The notes beneath the pieces are model-generated. The model was not told the origin of the DNA and ran no database searches. It saw nothing but the letters and a program-made list of their open reading frames with translations. Shown here piece by piece: positions 55,100 to 63,928 of a DNA stretch of 64,000 bases. Each line of letters begins with the position of its first letter. The stretch's first letter is position 1. The translations under genes and the position numbers were made by a program. This DNA is from Salaquimonas pukyongi (GTDB lineage Bacteria > Pseudomonadota > Alphaproteobacteria > Rhizobiales > Rhizobiaceae): the NCBI RefSeq assembly GCF_001953055.1, contig NZ_CP019044.1, positions 3,079,001 through 3,143,000 of the forward strand. The letters run 5' to 3'.

Positions 55100-56770
55100 T
55101 TATGCCGGCAAATGAACTTCCAGGTTCATTGCCGAGGCCAGGGCTTCCACGTGTTTGAGGCAATCATTGTCCGGCGGGCCGTTTTCGGCCCAGTTGAGGA
55201 CCGTCTCATCCAGCATCACGATGTCGGCCGGGACCGAGCGCAGACGGTCAAAGGCGGCAGGCGAGGCGCTGAAGCGGTTAATCCTTATTCGGCAGCCAAG
55301 GGAAGCAACGGATTTGAGAAAGCTCACGGCTTCCGGTTTGCCGCTCAGGGCGAAGGCTTCGGATATTCCAACAACCAGCCGCGGGGCTGCGTTGCCGGTG
55401 GCAGCCAGACCAGTGGACAGTTTTGCCATCCAGTCTGAGTCCAGAATTGTATCACGGGAGACGTTGAGCAGGTAGACATCCGAACCGGGTTGTTCCAGCG
55501 CGGCCAAAACGGTGTCCAGCGCCTTCAGATCAATATGCCGTGTCAGATCGAGCTCGCGGCCAAGATCGAAGAAACTGCGTTCTGCATCAGAACCGGCATC
55601 CTCTTTACCGGAGGTTGCAAAGCCCATCTTAAGCTCAAAAAGCCGCTCCCCGCCGAAGGTCACCCCTGCGTCCTTGAGGCAGGTTTCGACGGTATCTTCG
55701 CGAATTGCCGCCAGCACCTTTGCTGAAAGCCTGGCTTTGCGGCGGTTCTCCTCAAGTTTCAGAGGGTCTGCCGAATAGACGTTGACGCGGTGGGCCACGT
55801 CGCTTCGTACCGTGCGAAGGGCCTTGTAGGCGTTGCCGATCACTTCCCTGGGCGTGTTACCGTGGCGGGGCAGGAAACAGGCGCCGATGACCGAGTTGAT
55901 ACTGATCGGCCCTGCTGCGGTTTCCAGCGGCTCGGCGGAAACCGCCTTCAACAGACGCGTTGCTGCATCGAAAACCTCCGCTGGAGGACAATCCCGCAGG
56001 ATGAGTCCGAACTTTGCGCCGGAGAAGCGGCAGACCACATCGTCGCCCCGAAGGCGGGAAGCCACTCGTTTGCCGGCTTCGCGCAATACCTCATCGCCTG
56101 TTTCAAACCCGTGAACGTCGTTGATCGTGTCCATGTGATCAAGGCTCATGATCAGGAATGTCGAAATGGAACCCCGGTTCTGCGCATCCCGGATGGTTGT
56201 TACAAGGCATTTTTCCAGTGAACGCCGGTTGGGCAGACAGGTCAGGTCATCGAAATCCGTCTGCCGGCGCAGGTCCTCTTCCCGTTTGCGGCGGTCGTTG
56301 ATGATGCGGATCGATCCTTCCGCGTGGCGGGGTTTGCCGTTTCCGTCCGGATACCAGCAGCCGGTGTCCTCGATCCACAGGGGCGTGTCTTCCTTCGTGG
56401 CCGGGTGCAACAGGTAAACGCACTGATAGGGGACGGGGCCATCGTTCTTGCCGGTGCCTGCTGCGGAAACAATGACGCCGAAACGGGTTTGCTGACTTTG
56501 AGAAGACAGCATCGACTCGAAACTGCGGCCTTTCAGGTGGCGGGTTTCGGTTTCCGGCAAGCCTAAAAGGCCGGAAAAATTGCGGCTCCATTCGATCCGG
56601 TCGGAGCGGATGTCCCAGACATAAAAGGCTTGCCCCGTTGCTGCGACAATGGTTTCGGCTGCTTCATGCAGTTTGGCCAGCGCACTGGAAATGCCCTTTG
56701 CCGAAAGGCCGGATTGTACCGTTTGCTGCTTACTGTGTTCAGGCGCGGTGGCGGCTTTGTTGCTTGGCAT
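55100..56770 (-). CDS. PAS-GGDEF-EAL protein with both catalytic motifs degenerate
   Basis: A 556-residue protein without membrane helices. A PAS-like domain covers about 40-160 (FYVWDIRSDRIEWSRNFSGL). The GGDEF domain (170-335) has SGAKF (250-254) in place of GGDEF. The EAL domain (about 340-540) keeps the overall helices but has ISEAF for ITE-type residues, NRFSA for the DDFG metal-binding loop, and no EAL motif. It is therefore unlikely to make or cleave c-di-GMP, and may bind it or act by protein contact. The ATG at 56770 starts MPSNKAAT; 56803 is an alternative. Confidence 0.85.
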   Translation of the reverse strand: MPSNKAATAPEHSKQQTVQSGLSAKGISSALAKLHEAAETIVAATGQAFYVWDIRSDRIEWSRNFSGLLGLPETETRHLKGRSFESMLSSQSQQTRFGVIVSAAGTGKNDGPVPYQCVYLLHPATKEDTPLWIEDTGCWYPDGNGKPRHAEGSIRIINDRRKREEDLRRQTDFDDLTCLPNRRSLEKCLVTTIRDAQNRGSISTFLIMSLDHMDTINDVHGFETGDEVLREAGKRVASRLRGDDVVCRFSGAKFGLILRDCPPAEVFDAATRLLKAVSAEPLETAAGPISINSVIGACFLPRHGNTPREVIGNAYKALRTVRSDVAHRVNVYSADPLKLEENRRKARLSAKVLAAIREDTVETCLKDAGVTFGGERLFELKMGFATSGKEDAGSDAERSFFDLGRELDLTRHIDLKALDTVLAALEQPGSDVYLLNVSRDTILDSDWMAKLSTGLAATGNAAPRLVVGISEAFALSGKPEAVSFLKSVASLGCRIRINRFSASPAAFDRLRSVPADIVMLDETVLNWAENGPPDNDCLKHVEALASAMNLEVHLPA

Positions 56771-56855
56771 GTCTGTTTCCCGGAATAACCCCGGGGCAAT
56801 CATGCCTGAGATTTGTTAACAGCGGGAAAATCTCCTTGGGGAAGATGCCGTGATG

Positions 56856-58451
56856 TCAGTAGCCGGCAGCATGCCCGTCCTTGCGGGGGTCGGAAGCACC
56901 GATCAGAACGCCTGACTGACGGTCAATGGCCACCATCTGCCCGCCGCCATGCAGGCCGCCCGGGGCAGTTTCATGACCGCGCCCGGCAAGCCCTGCCTTA
57001 ATGTGCGGACCGATGCCCGATTCAGCTGCCAGCACGCCATCGGGCCGCCAGAACAGGCGAGGAAAGTCGATCGCCTGTTGCGGGTCCATGCCGTATTCGA
57101 ACATGTTCTGCAGCACGTGCGCCTGCCCGGCAGGCTGATAAGCGCCGCCCATTACCCCGAAGGAAAAAGCAGGCAGGCCGTCTTTCAGCACCATGCCGGG
57201 AATGATGGTGTGCATCGGGCGTTTGGCGCCGCCGATGGCATTGGGATGACCTTCCCTTACCACAAAGCATGAGCCGCGATTTTGCAGCGCAATGCCCGAT
57301 TTGCCGGTCACAATGCCGGTTCCAAAGCCCGAATAGACCGAATTGATGAAGGAAACAGCCAGCCCGTCGCGGTCCACAACCGAAAGATAGATCGTATCGG
57401 CATCGGGCAGTTCGGGAAGGGTGATATCATCATTACGCCTTTCGGGATCGTACTGGCGCAACAGCGCCATTGTCGTTTCTTCCGAAAGCATGGCCTTCAC
57501 ACCGGTCTTCGCCGTAGCCGGATCGCTGACATGAGCATCGCGCATGGCATAGGCGAGGCGGGCGAACTCTATCGACTGGTGGAACCGCTCCGCAGACAGC
57601 GCGTCATGACGCCCCCCGCCCATGGTGAGCAGATCGAGAATGATGAGCGCGGTAATGCCCTGGCCATTGGGCGGAATTTGAAGCACTTCGTGATCGTGGT
57701 AGGTGGTGCGGATTGGTTCCACCCATTCGGCGCTGCATTTCGCCAGGTCTTCCTCGCTCAAAAAGCCGCCCAGGGCCTGAACGGTGCCGGCAATTTCCGC
57801 CGCAATCTGGCCCAGGTAGAATGCATCCGCGCCCTCCCTGGCGATCCGCGAAAGGGTCTGACCGAGAGCGGGAAGCCGGATTTTCTGCCCTACACCCGGT
57901 GATGTGCCGTCGAACAGGAGGTGTTTTGCGGCGCCTTCATTGTCCGCGAGTTTGCCGGCAAGTCCATGCCAGTCATGGGCAACACGCGGGGCAACGGGAA
58001 AACCACCCTCGGCGTAATCCACGGCATCGGCAAACAGCCGCGCCCAGTCCATGGCGCCGAACTTGCGGTGGAGCAACTCCCAGCCTCGCAATGCACCGGG
58101 TGCAGTCACTGCGTGGGGCGAAGTATCGGCTATTTCCGAAATTCCGTTTTCAAGATACCAGGCGAGCTTTGCGCCCGCTGCGGCACGGCCCGAAGCGTTA
58201 AGGGCATGAATGGTGCCCGAGGGCTCGCCAACAAAGGCGAAACAATCTCCGCCGATGCCGGTCATGTGCGGTTCCACCACACACAGGGTTGCAGAGGCGG
58301 CGATGGCTGCATCCACGGCGTTTCCACCCTCGCGCAGCACGGTCAAGGCGGTGCTGGTTGCCAGCGGATGTGATGTCGCAGCCATCGCATTCGCGGCATA
58401 GACCGGGGATCGGCCGGGCTGATCGAAATTGCGGGACACGGTGTCAGGCAT
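56856..58451 (-). CDS. Gamma-glutamyltransferase-family protein
   Basis: A 531-residue N-terminal-nucleophile hydrolase: AATSHPLATSTALTVLREGGNAVDAAIAASA-type start (only parts shown), then PHMTGIGGD and the autoprocessing site with T353 in ADTIYLSVVD. The usual TTH after the nucleophile is T-I-Y here, as in gamma-glutamyl-like acylases, so the substrate may not be glutathione. The glycine-rich GFGTGIV...SGIALQNRG segment and the late FSFGVMGG are present. No signal peptide is evident. Confidence 0.82.
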   Translation of the reverse strand: MPDTVSRNFDQPGRSPVYAANAMAATSHPLATSTALTVLREGGNAVDAAIAASATLCVVEPHMTGIGGDCFAFVGEPSGTIHALNASGRAAAGAKLAWYLENGISEIADTSPHAVTAPGALRGWELLHRKFGAMDWARLFADAVDYAEGGFPVAPRVAHDWHGLAGKLADNEGAAKHLLFDGTSPGVGQKIRLPALGQTLSRIAREGADAFYLGQIAAEIAGTVQALGGFLSEEDLAKCSAEWVEPIRTTYHDHEVLQIPPNGQGITALIILDLLTMGGGRHDALSAERFHQSIEFARLAYAMRDAHVSDPATAKTGVKAMLSEETTMALLRQYDPERRNDDITLPELPDADTIYLSVVDRDGLAVSFINSVYSGFGTGIVTGKSGIALQNRGSCFVVREGHPNAIGGAKRPMHTIIPGMVLKDGLPAFSFGVMGGAYQPAGQAHVLQNMFEYGMDPQQAIDFPRLFWRPDGVLAAESGIGPHIKAGLAGRGHETAPGGLHGGGQMVAIDRQSGVLIGASDPRKDGHAAGY

Positions 58452-58478
58452 TGCTTTCAGGCGGCATCGGGGACGGGA

Positions 58479-58895
58479 TCAATATCCACCTCCCACGGAG
58501 ACGTCCCTGGTTGCGGACCGGATGGAAACTGAAAACCCGGAAATCACATCGACCAGTGCGATCATCATCAGGATGAAAAACACCGAATGGACCGCCGACG
58601 GCACGAGCAGAAACTCGACCAGAAATGCAATGAATACAAAGGTCGACAGCAGATGATCGATGATGGAATTGGCGCCGATGCGGGTCGATTTGAGGATTTC
58701 AACGAACAGCAGTATCAGCGCGAAGGTGATCATGAGTTCGCCCAGCGTCATGACCCAGGTGGCGCCGGACAGCATGCCGAGGGAGAATATCTCGTTCTGC
58801 CAGACATCGTTGCTGCCCGATGTTGCAGAAATTCCCAGGGCGAGCACGTTGTAGATGATGAAGGGTACGATCATCAGGGGAATGTTGGCCAGCAT
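58479..58895 (-). CDS. Membrane protein of unknown function
   Basis: A 138-residue hydrophobic protein with four predicted helices (LMIVPFIIYNVLALGIS, WVMTLGELMITFALILLFVEIL, FVFIAFLVEFLLV, VFFILMMIALVDVISGF). The loop between helices 2 and 3 carries KSTRIGANSIIDHLLS. No family is recognised. It is 27 bases ahead of the gamma-glutamyltransferase gene on the same strand, so the two may be one unit. Confidence 0.75.
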   Translation of the reverse strand: MLANIPLMIVPFIIYNVLALGISATSGSNDVWQNEIFSLGMLSGATWVMTLGELMITFALILLFVEILKSTRIGANSIIDHLLSTFVFIAFLVEFLLVPSAVHSVFFILMMIALVDVISGFSVSIRSATRDVSVGGGY

Positions 58896-58982
58896 GCTCT
58901 GCTCCTTGTGGTCCGGTGATGGCATGAAGTTAGCCGATGCAGCGACAGTAGCAAATGGCCATCTGCCCCAAAGGCAACAAAA

Positions 58983-59002
58983 AAGGCCGGTGAACCGGCC
59001 TT
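58983..59002 (-). terminator. Rho-independent terminator of rpmF
   Basis: Perfect 8-bp stem AAGGCCGG-TGAA-CCGGCCTT. On the minus strand it is followed by TTTTTTGTTG, a strong terminator right after rpmF. Confidence 0.85.
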
Positions 59003-59036
59003 CATTGCGTCTGATATGCTGGAAACTTCAAAGAAG

Positions 59037-59222
59037 TCAGATGTTGTCTTTCGGCTCCAGAATCTGGCGGCCGCGATACATGCCCGTTTTCAGGTCGATG
59101 TGGTGCGGACGGCGCAGTTCGCCGGAATCCTTGTCTTCAACATAGGCAGGCTTCTTCAGGGCATCGGCCGAACGGCGCATGCCGCGCTTGGAACGGCTAA
59201 TCTTGCTCTTTGGTACAGCCAT
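59037..59222 (-). CDS. rpmF: 50S ribosomal protein L32
   Basis: A 61-residue protein starting [22 protein letters not shown], the L32 signature, without the zinc-binding cysteines of the C+ form, as usual in alphaproteobacteria. A possible promoter lies at 59372-59400 (TTCTCA, 17 bases, TATAAG on the minus strand), but this is weak. A strong terminator follows at once. Confidence 0.96.
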   Translation of the reverse strand: MAVPKSKISRSKRGMRRSADALKKPAYVEDKDSGELRRPHHIDLKTGMYRGRQILEPKDNI

Positions 59223-59371
59223 GGTCTTGCTCCATTTTAATTCCGGTCATGGATCGGTGCGGGCCCAATCGAGGAATTCCATTTTGTTCGGTCATCGGAA
59301 AAAAGCGGATCCAGCCTTCAAGGCACGGCGTTTCAACGCCCAACGGATCCCGGCAACCTTGTCCGGCGCGG

Positions 59372-59400
59372 CTTATACTAGCCTCAGGCCGTTTTGAGAA
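59372..59400 (-). promoter_or_regulatory. Weak candidate promoter of rpmF
   Basis: On the minus strand TTCTCA, a 17-base spacer and TATAAG occur in the correct order about 150 bases ahead of rpmF. The match is only fair and no start site is known. Confidence 0.25.
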
Positions 59401-59437
59401 GGGGGCGAAAGCAATTTTTTCCGCCAGTGCAAACAGT

Positions 59438-60163
59438 TCATTCAAAACACTTTACATAGGCGCCGGAGCGCTTTGCGCGCTTTTCGATCACCCGGGCCAG
59501 CCGGGAAAGCGATTTTGTCGGCTTTGCCGGATTGCGGTCCTTGGGATTGGGAAGGGCAACCGTCAGCAGGGCGGCCTGGCGCCGGGTCAGTTTGGCGGAG
59601 GAACGGTTGAAGTAATGCCGGCTTGCAGCCTCAATGCCGAACACGCCTTCATCAAATTCTGCGATGTTGATGTATATCTCGAACAGGCGTTTTTTTGACC
59701 AGACAAGATCGGCAAAGATCGCATAAGGGACTTCGAACACCTTGCGGATGAAGGAGCGGTGCGGCCACAGGAACAGGTTCTTCACCGTCTGCATGGGAAT
59801 TGTACTGGCACCACGGGGGCGTTCGCCGTCCAATGCGTCTTCAATCACCGCGTTCAACTCGGCAAAATCAACGCCGTAATGGGAGCAGAACTGGCCATCT
59901 TCCGACATGACCACGGATTGGAAAACGAAGGGCGAAATGTTTTCAAGCGCCACCCATTGCCGGTCCACAGGCTTGCCCAGGAGCGCCCTTCCCACCATGA
60001 GCGTTGAAACGGGCTTGGTGCCGGGCAATCCATAAACCAGCGTGAAGGCTGCCGGAAGCAGAAGCAGGATCGCCACCAGCCAGACGAGCGGGCGTATCCG
60101 CCGGTTTGCAAGCCACCGGCGCCAGAATGCTGGTCTTTTCGCACGTCCCGGTTTTTTTGCCAT
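59438..60163 (-). CDS. mtgA: Monofunctional peptidoglycan glycosyltransferase
   Basis: A 241-residue GT51 enzyme: basic N terminus, one membrane helix (WLVAILLLLPAAFTLVYGL, about 28-46) and the transglycosylase domain with catalytic E88 in MSEDGQFCSHYGVD, plus RGASTIPMQTVKNLFLWP and KKRLFEIYINIAEF. It has no transpeptidase domain, so it makes glycan strands only. It lies in front of rpmF, a common arrangement. Confidence 0.93.
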   Translation of the reverse strand: MAKKPGRAKRPAFWRRWLANRRIRPLVWLVAILLLLPAAFTLVYGLPGTKPVSTLMVGRALLGKPVDRQWVALENISPFVFQSVVMSEDGQFCSHYGVDFAELNAVIEDALDGERPRGASTIPMQTVKNLFLWPHRSFIRKVFEVPYAIFADLVWSKKRLFEIYINIAEFDEGVFGIEAASRHYFNRSSAKLTRRQAALLTVALPNPKDRNPAKPTKSLSRLARVIEKRAKRSGAYVKCFE

Positions 60164-60341
60164 GGCGGCGTGGCAGGTTTCTGTTTGTTGATCCCATCAG
60201 GTTCCACAATGGCTCTACCCCGTGCAGGAGACGGAATCCAGCCTGCATCAACCGCGCCAACGCTGAGCCAGCCTGCTTGACCTTCGCTGGCCAGCCTGCA
60301 AATGCGTGGGGTGGAAGTGCGTGTTTGCAGCAGGCAGGGCA

Positions 60342-61244
60342 ATGGACAGGTTTGAAAAAAGGCTTCTGGCGACCGCCAGCCGGGTCAGTGATGCACTTGA
60401 CGACCAGCTTGCTTCACAGCGCCGGCAGGGTGAAATCTCAAGGCCCGAACGACTTATGTCGGCAATGCGCCATGGTGCGCTCAACGGCGGAAAGCGCCTG
60501 CGCCCTTTTTTGGTCCTGGAAACCGCCGCCCTGTTCGGCGTGAGCGAGAATGAAGCCATGCCGGCGGCACTGGCGGTGGAATGTGTGCACTGTTATTCCC
60601 TCATTCACGATGACCTGCCGGCCATGGACGATGACGACCTGCGCCGTGGCCAGCCGACCGTGCACAAGGCTTTTGACGAGGCAACGGCCATCCTTGCCGG
60701 TGACGGGCTGCTGACGCTGGCCTTCGAACTGCTTGGCGATGATGAATGCCATCACAATGCGGCCATCCGCTGCGAACTGGTGGTTGAACTGGCCCGATCT
60801 GCCGGGCTTGGGGGCATGGTTGGCGGGCAGATGCTTGATCTGCAGGCGAGCGTTCAGCCGCCCAATGACGCCGCCATCCGAACCCTACAGGCGATGAAGA
60901 CGGGAGCCCTGTTGCGCTTTGCCTGCGAGGCAGGTGCCATTCTCGGCGGCGCTGCGACTGCCGAACGGGCCGTTCTGCGTGCTTTCGGGGAGAAAACCGG
61001 TCAGGCGTTTCAGCTTGCCGACGACATTCTCGATGTCGTTTCAAGCGACGAAGCCATGGGCAAGCGGGTCGGCAAGGATGTGGCGATGGGCAAGGGAACG
61101 CTGGTTGCGACCCTTGGCCTGGAAGGTGCTAGGCAGACAGCGGAAAGACTGGTTGAAGAGGCAGATGCGCTGCTGGACGGGTTTGGCGATCGCGCCGATG
61201 TGCTGAAAAGCTGTGCCCGCTATATCGTATCCCGCAACCAGTAG
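60342..61244 (+). CDS. ispA: Polyprenyl (farnesyl) diphosphate synthase
   Basis: A 300-residue prenyltransferase. First aspartate-rich motif DDLPAMDDDD (D90-D99) and second LADDILDVVSSD are present, with KRLRPFL for substrate binding. The size and the residues before the first motif fit farnesyl/geranyl synthase (IspA) rather than the long-chain octaprenyl type. The ATG at 60342 is preferred to an in-frame GTG at 60306. It is divergent from mtgA. Confidence 0.9.
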   Translation: MDRFEKRLLATASRVSDALDDQLASQRRQGEISRPERLMSAMRHGALNGGKRLRPFLVLETAALFGVSENEAMPAALAVECVHCYSLIHDDLPAMDDDDLRRGQPTVHKAFDEATAILAGDGLLTLAFELLGDDECHHNAAIRCELVVELARSAGLGGMVGGQMLDLQASVQPPNDAAIRTLQAMKTGALLRFACEAGAILGGAATAERAVLRAFGEKTGQAFQLADDILDVVSSDEAMGKRVGKDVAMGKGTLVATLGLEGARQTAERLVEEADALLDGFGDRADVLKSCARYIVSRNQ

Positions 61245-61271
61245 GCGGCAAAGTCTTGGCCTGGCTGGCCA

Positions 61272-62156
61272 TTACCCGGCTGCCAGAAGCTTGCGCCGCA
61301 TTTCATCGACAATGGCATCGGAAACAACCCGGATGCGCTCGAGCCTGGCATAGTCCTCGTGAACGATGAAATAGAAGGAGCGGGTAAAGCTGATTTCCTT
61401 TTCCAGCACCTTGCGCAGTTGCGGGTATTGCCTGGCGATGAAATCATGGATGATACAAACGCCACCATGTCTCAGCGTTGCCTCAAGCTGAACGTGAACG
61501 CTGGTCGAGGTCAGATGCGGCTTGATGTCGGGACCAAGCAGGGGAATGTAGTCCAGTTCCTTGTCGTAGATCAGATCCGGGACATAGGCGATGCCGCGAA
61601 GCTGCTTGAGATCTTCCACCTTTTCGACCTTGGGGTGGGAATCGAGATATTCCTGTGTGCCATAAAGATGGAGTGTGTAGTCGGCAATCTTGCGGTATTT
61701 CAGCCGGCCGGAAGTTGGCGCGGACACCGCAATGGCAATGTCCGCTTCGCGCTTTGAAAGCGAAAAGGTGCGTGGCAGGGCGACAATCTGCAATTCAAGC
61801 TCGGGGTGGGTACGGCACAGTTCGATGGCGATGTCGGTCAGGACATAGGAAGCAACCCCTTCGGGCGCGCCGACCCGCACCACACCGGAGATCATCTGGT
61901 TCTGACCGCCGATTTCAGCCTGGGCGTGAATGGCGCTGGATTCCATGGCCTCGGCAATGTCCACCAGACGCTGGCCGGCATCGGTCAGGCTGTAGCCCTG
62001 GGGCGAACGGTCAAACAGGTTGATGTTAAGGGCCGTCTCCAGCGCTTTCATGCGCCGGCCCACCGTCGCATGGTCGACTCCAAGCTGCTGGCCTGCCTGG
62101 CTCAACCGGCCGGTTCGTGCGACCGACAAAAAGAATCGGTAATCGTCCCAGTTCAC
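61272..62156 (-). CDS. LysR-type transcriptional regulator
   Basis: A 294-residue LysR-family protein: N-terminal winged HTH (FFLSVARTGRLSQAGQQLGVDHATVGRRMKALE), then a periplasmic-type effector domain. The GTG at 62156 follows AAGGGGG, five bases ahead. It is divergent from mmsA, so it probably controls valine/thymine catabolism in this locus. Two overlapping palindromes lie between the genes (62238-62270), listed separately. Confidence 0.9.
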   Translation of the reverse strand: MNWDDYRFFLSVARTGRLSQAGQQLGVDHATVGRRMKALETALNINLFDRSPQGYSLTDAGQRLVDIAEAMESSAIHAQAEIGGQNQMISGVVRVGAPEGVASYVLTDIAIELCRTHPELELQIVALPRTFSLSKREADIAIAVSAPTSGRLKYRKIADYTLHLYGTQEYLDSHPKVEKVEDLKQLRGIAYVPDLIYDKELDYIPLLGPDIKPHLTSTSVHVQLEATLRHGGVCIIHDFIARQYPQLRKVLEKEISFTRSFYFIVHEDYARLERIRVVSDAIVDEMRRKLLAAG

Positions 62157-62237
62157 GGCAACCCCCTTGCGGCTTTGCTGTATCATTCCGCCTGTCCCAG
62201 GCCGAAAAATCTGGCTTGGGGAATTCTTTGCACTGGA

Positions 62238-62270
62238 CATACAGCACAGCAGTATGTGCGTATATGCACA
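62238..62270. promoter_or_regulatory. Candidate LysR operator between regulator and mmsA
   Basis: Two overlapping inverted repeats: CATAC-N9-GTATG (62238-62256) and TGTGCGTATATGCACA (62255-62270, two mismatches). Their position midway between divergent genes and the imperfect symmetry fit a LysR binding region. The spacing of the first is not the classical T-N11-A. Confidence 0.45.
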
Positions 62271-62370
62271 ACAAGGAAGGATTTTCCAACATTGTCTGGC
62301 TTTTTTTGGGCTGATACCCTGCCTGAAAAACCGGGACGCAGTTTCCATTTCCCACGGAGGAGTTTCAAAG

Positions 62371-63870
62371 ATGCGCAAGATCGGGCATTTCATCAACGGC
62401 AAGATGGTGGAGGGCACCAGCGGGCGTTTCGCCGATGTTTTCAACCCTGCCACGGGCGAAGTTCAGGCGCAGGTGGCGCTGGCTACCACCCAGGAACTCG
62501 ACGAAGCGGTTGCTGGAGCTGCTGCCGCCCAGAAAGGTTGGGGGGCGACCAATCCGCAGCGCCGGGCGCGCGTGATGATGAAGTTCGCCGAACTCATCAA
62601 TCGCGACATGGACAAGCTGGCCGAAGCACTTTCGAAAGAGCACGGCAAGACGCTGCCCGATGCCCGCGGCGACGTACAGCGCGGCCTTGAAGTCATCGAG
62701 GTCTGCATGGGCGCCCCGCAACTGCTCAAGGGCGAGTACATGAATGATGGCGGCCCGGGCATCGACCTTTATTCGATGCGCCAGCCTCTGGGCGTGGTTG
62801 CCGGCATTACGCCGTTCAATTTTCCGGCGATGATCCCCTTGTGGAAGATGGGCCCTGCCCTTTCCTGCGGCAATGCCATGATCCTGAAGCCTTCCGAGCG
62901 CTGCCCGACTGTGCCGCTGATGCTGGCCGAACTCGTTCAGGAGGCAGGTCTTCCCGATGGGGTGCTGCAGGTCGTCAATGGCGACAAGGAATCGGTTGAT
63001 GCCATTCTCGACAATGAAACCATCCAGGGCGTTGGTTTCGTCGGATCAACGCCGATTGCGCAATACATCTACGGACGGGCCGCCAATAATGGCAAGCGCG
63101 CCCAGTGCTTTGGCGGGGCGAAGAACCACATGATCATCATGCCCGATGCCGACCTCGACAAGGCGGCCGATGCACTGGTGGGCGCGGGCTTTGGGGCTGC
63201 CGGCGAGCGCTGCATGGCGATCTCGGTTGCCGTTCCGGTCGGCGACAAGACCGCTGACGGATTGCTGGAGCGTCTGCTGCCGCGGGTCGAGAAACTGAAG
63301 GTCGGCCCTTATACAGCCGGCGATGATGTCGACTACGGTCCCCTGGTGACCGGCGCAGCCAAGGAACGGGTGACGGGCCTGATTTCCTCGGGCGCTGACC
63401 AGGGCGCAAAGCTCCTTGCCGATGGCCGCGATTTCTCCCTGCAGGGTTATGAAGACGGCTTCTTTGTGGGGCCGACCCTGTTTGACAATGTCACGGCGGA
63501 CATGGACATCTACAAGGAAGAGATTTTCGGTCCGGTGCTGTCCACCGTGCGGGCTTCTTCCTATGAGGATGCCCTGAAGCTGGCCATGGACAATGAGTAT
63601 GGCAATGGCACGGCGATCTTCACCGCCGATGGCGATACGGCGCGCGATTTCGTCAACCGGGTCAATGTCGGCATGGTCGGCGTCAATTTCCCGATCCCCG
63701 TTCCGCTTTCCTACTTCACCTTTGGGGGATGGAAGAAGTCGGCCTTCGGCGATCTCAACCAGTACGGTCCCGACGCATTCCGCTTCTATACCAAGACGAA
63801 GACGGTTACCGCCCGCTGGTTCTCCGGCATCAAGGAAGGCGGCGAGTTCCACTTCAAGGCGATGGACTGA
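62371..63870 (+). CDS. mmsA: Methylmalonate-semialdehyde dehydrogenase (CoA-acylating)
   Basis: A 499-residue aldehyde dehydrogenase of the MmsA type, which turns methylmalonate semialdehyde into propionyl-CoA in valine and thymine breakdown. PFNFPAMIPLWKMGPAL and KNHMIIMPDAD mark the CoA-dependent branch; the catalytic cysteine is C281 in AGERCMAISVAV. The ATG at 62371 has GGAGGAG about nine bases ahead. An acyl-CoA dehydrogenase gene follows after a hairpin, and a LysR gene is divergent. Confidence 0.95.
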   Translation: MRKIGHFINGKMVEGTSGRFADVFNPATGEVQAQVALATTQELDEAVAGAAAAQKGWGATNPQRRARVMMKFAELINRDMDKLAEALSKEHGKTLPDARGDVQRGLEVIEVCMGAPQLLKGEYMNDGGPGIDLYSMRQPLGVVAGITPFNFPAMIPLWKMGPALSCGNAMILKPSERCPTVPLMLAELVQEAGLPDGVLQVVNGDKESVDAILDNETIQGVGFVGSTPIAQYIYGRAANNGKRAQCFGGAKNHMIIMPDADLDKAADALVGAGFGAAGERCMAISVAVPVGDKTADGLLERLLPRVEKLKVGPYTAGDDVDYGPLVTGAAKERVTGLISSGADQGAKLLADGRDFSLQGYEDGFFVGPTLFDNVTADMDIYKEEIFGPVLSTVRASSYEDALKLAMDNEYGNGTAIFTADGDTARDFVNRVNVGMVGVNFPIPVPLSYFTFGGWKKSAFGDLNQYGPDAFRFYTKTKTVTARWFSGIKEGGEFHFKAMD

Positions 63871-63879
63871 TCCATATTG

Positions 63880-63902
63880 AAAGGCGGGCAATGCCCGCCT
63901 TT
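63880..63902 (+). terminator. Hairpin between mmsA and the acyl-CoA dehydrogenase gene
   Basis: A 10-bp stem AAAGGCGGGC-AAT-GCCCGCCTTT. Only a short TT run follows, so it may stop only part of the transcripts and let the next gene be expressed at a lower level. Confidence 0.6.
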
Positions 63903-63928
63903 CCCATTTGACAGGAGGAGAAACCCCG

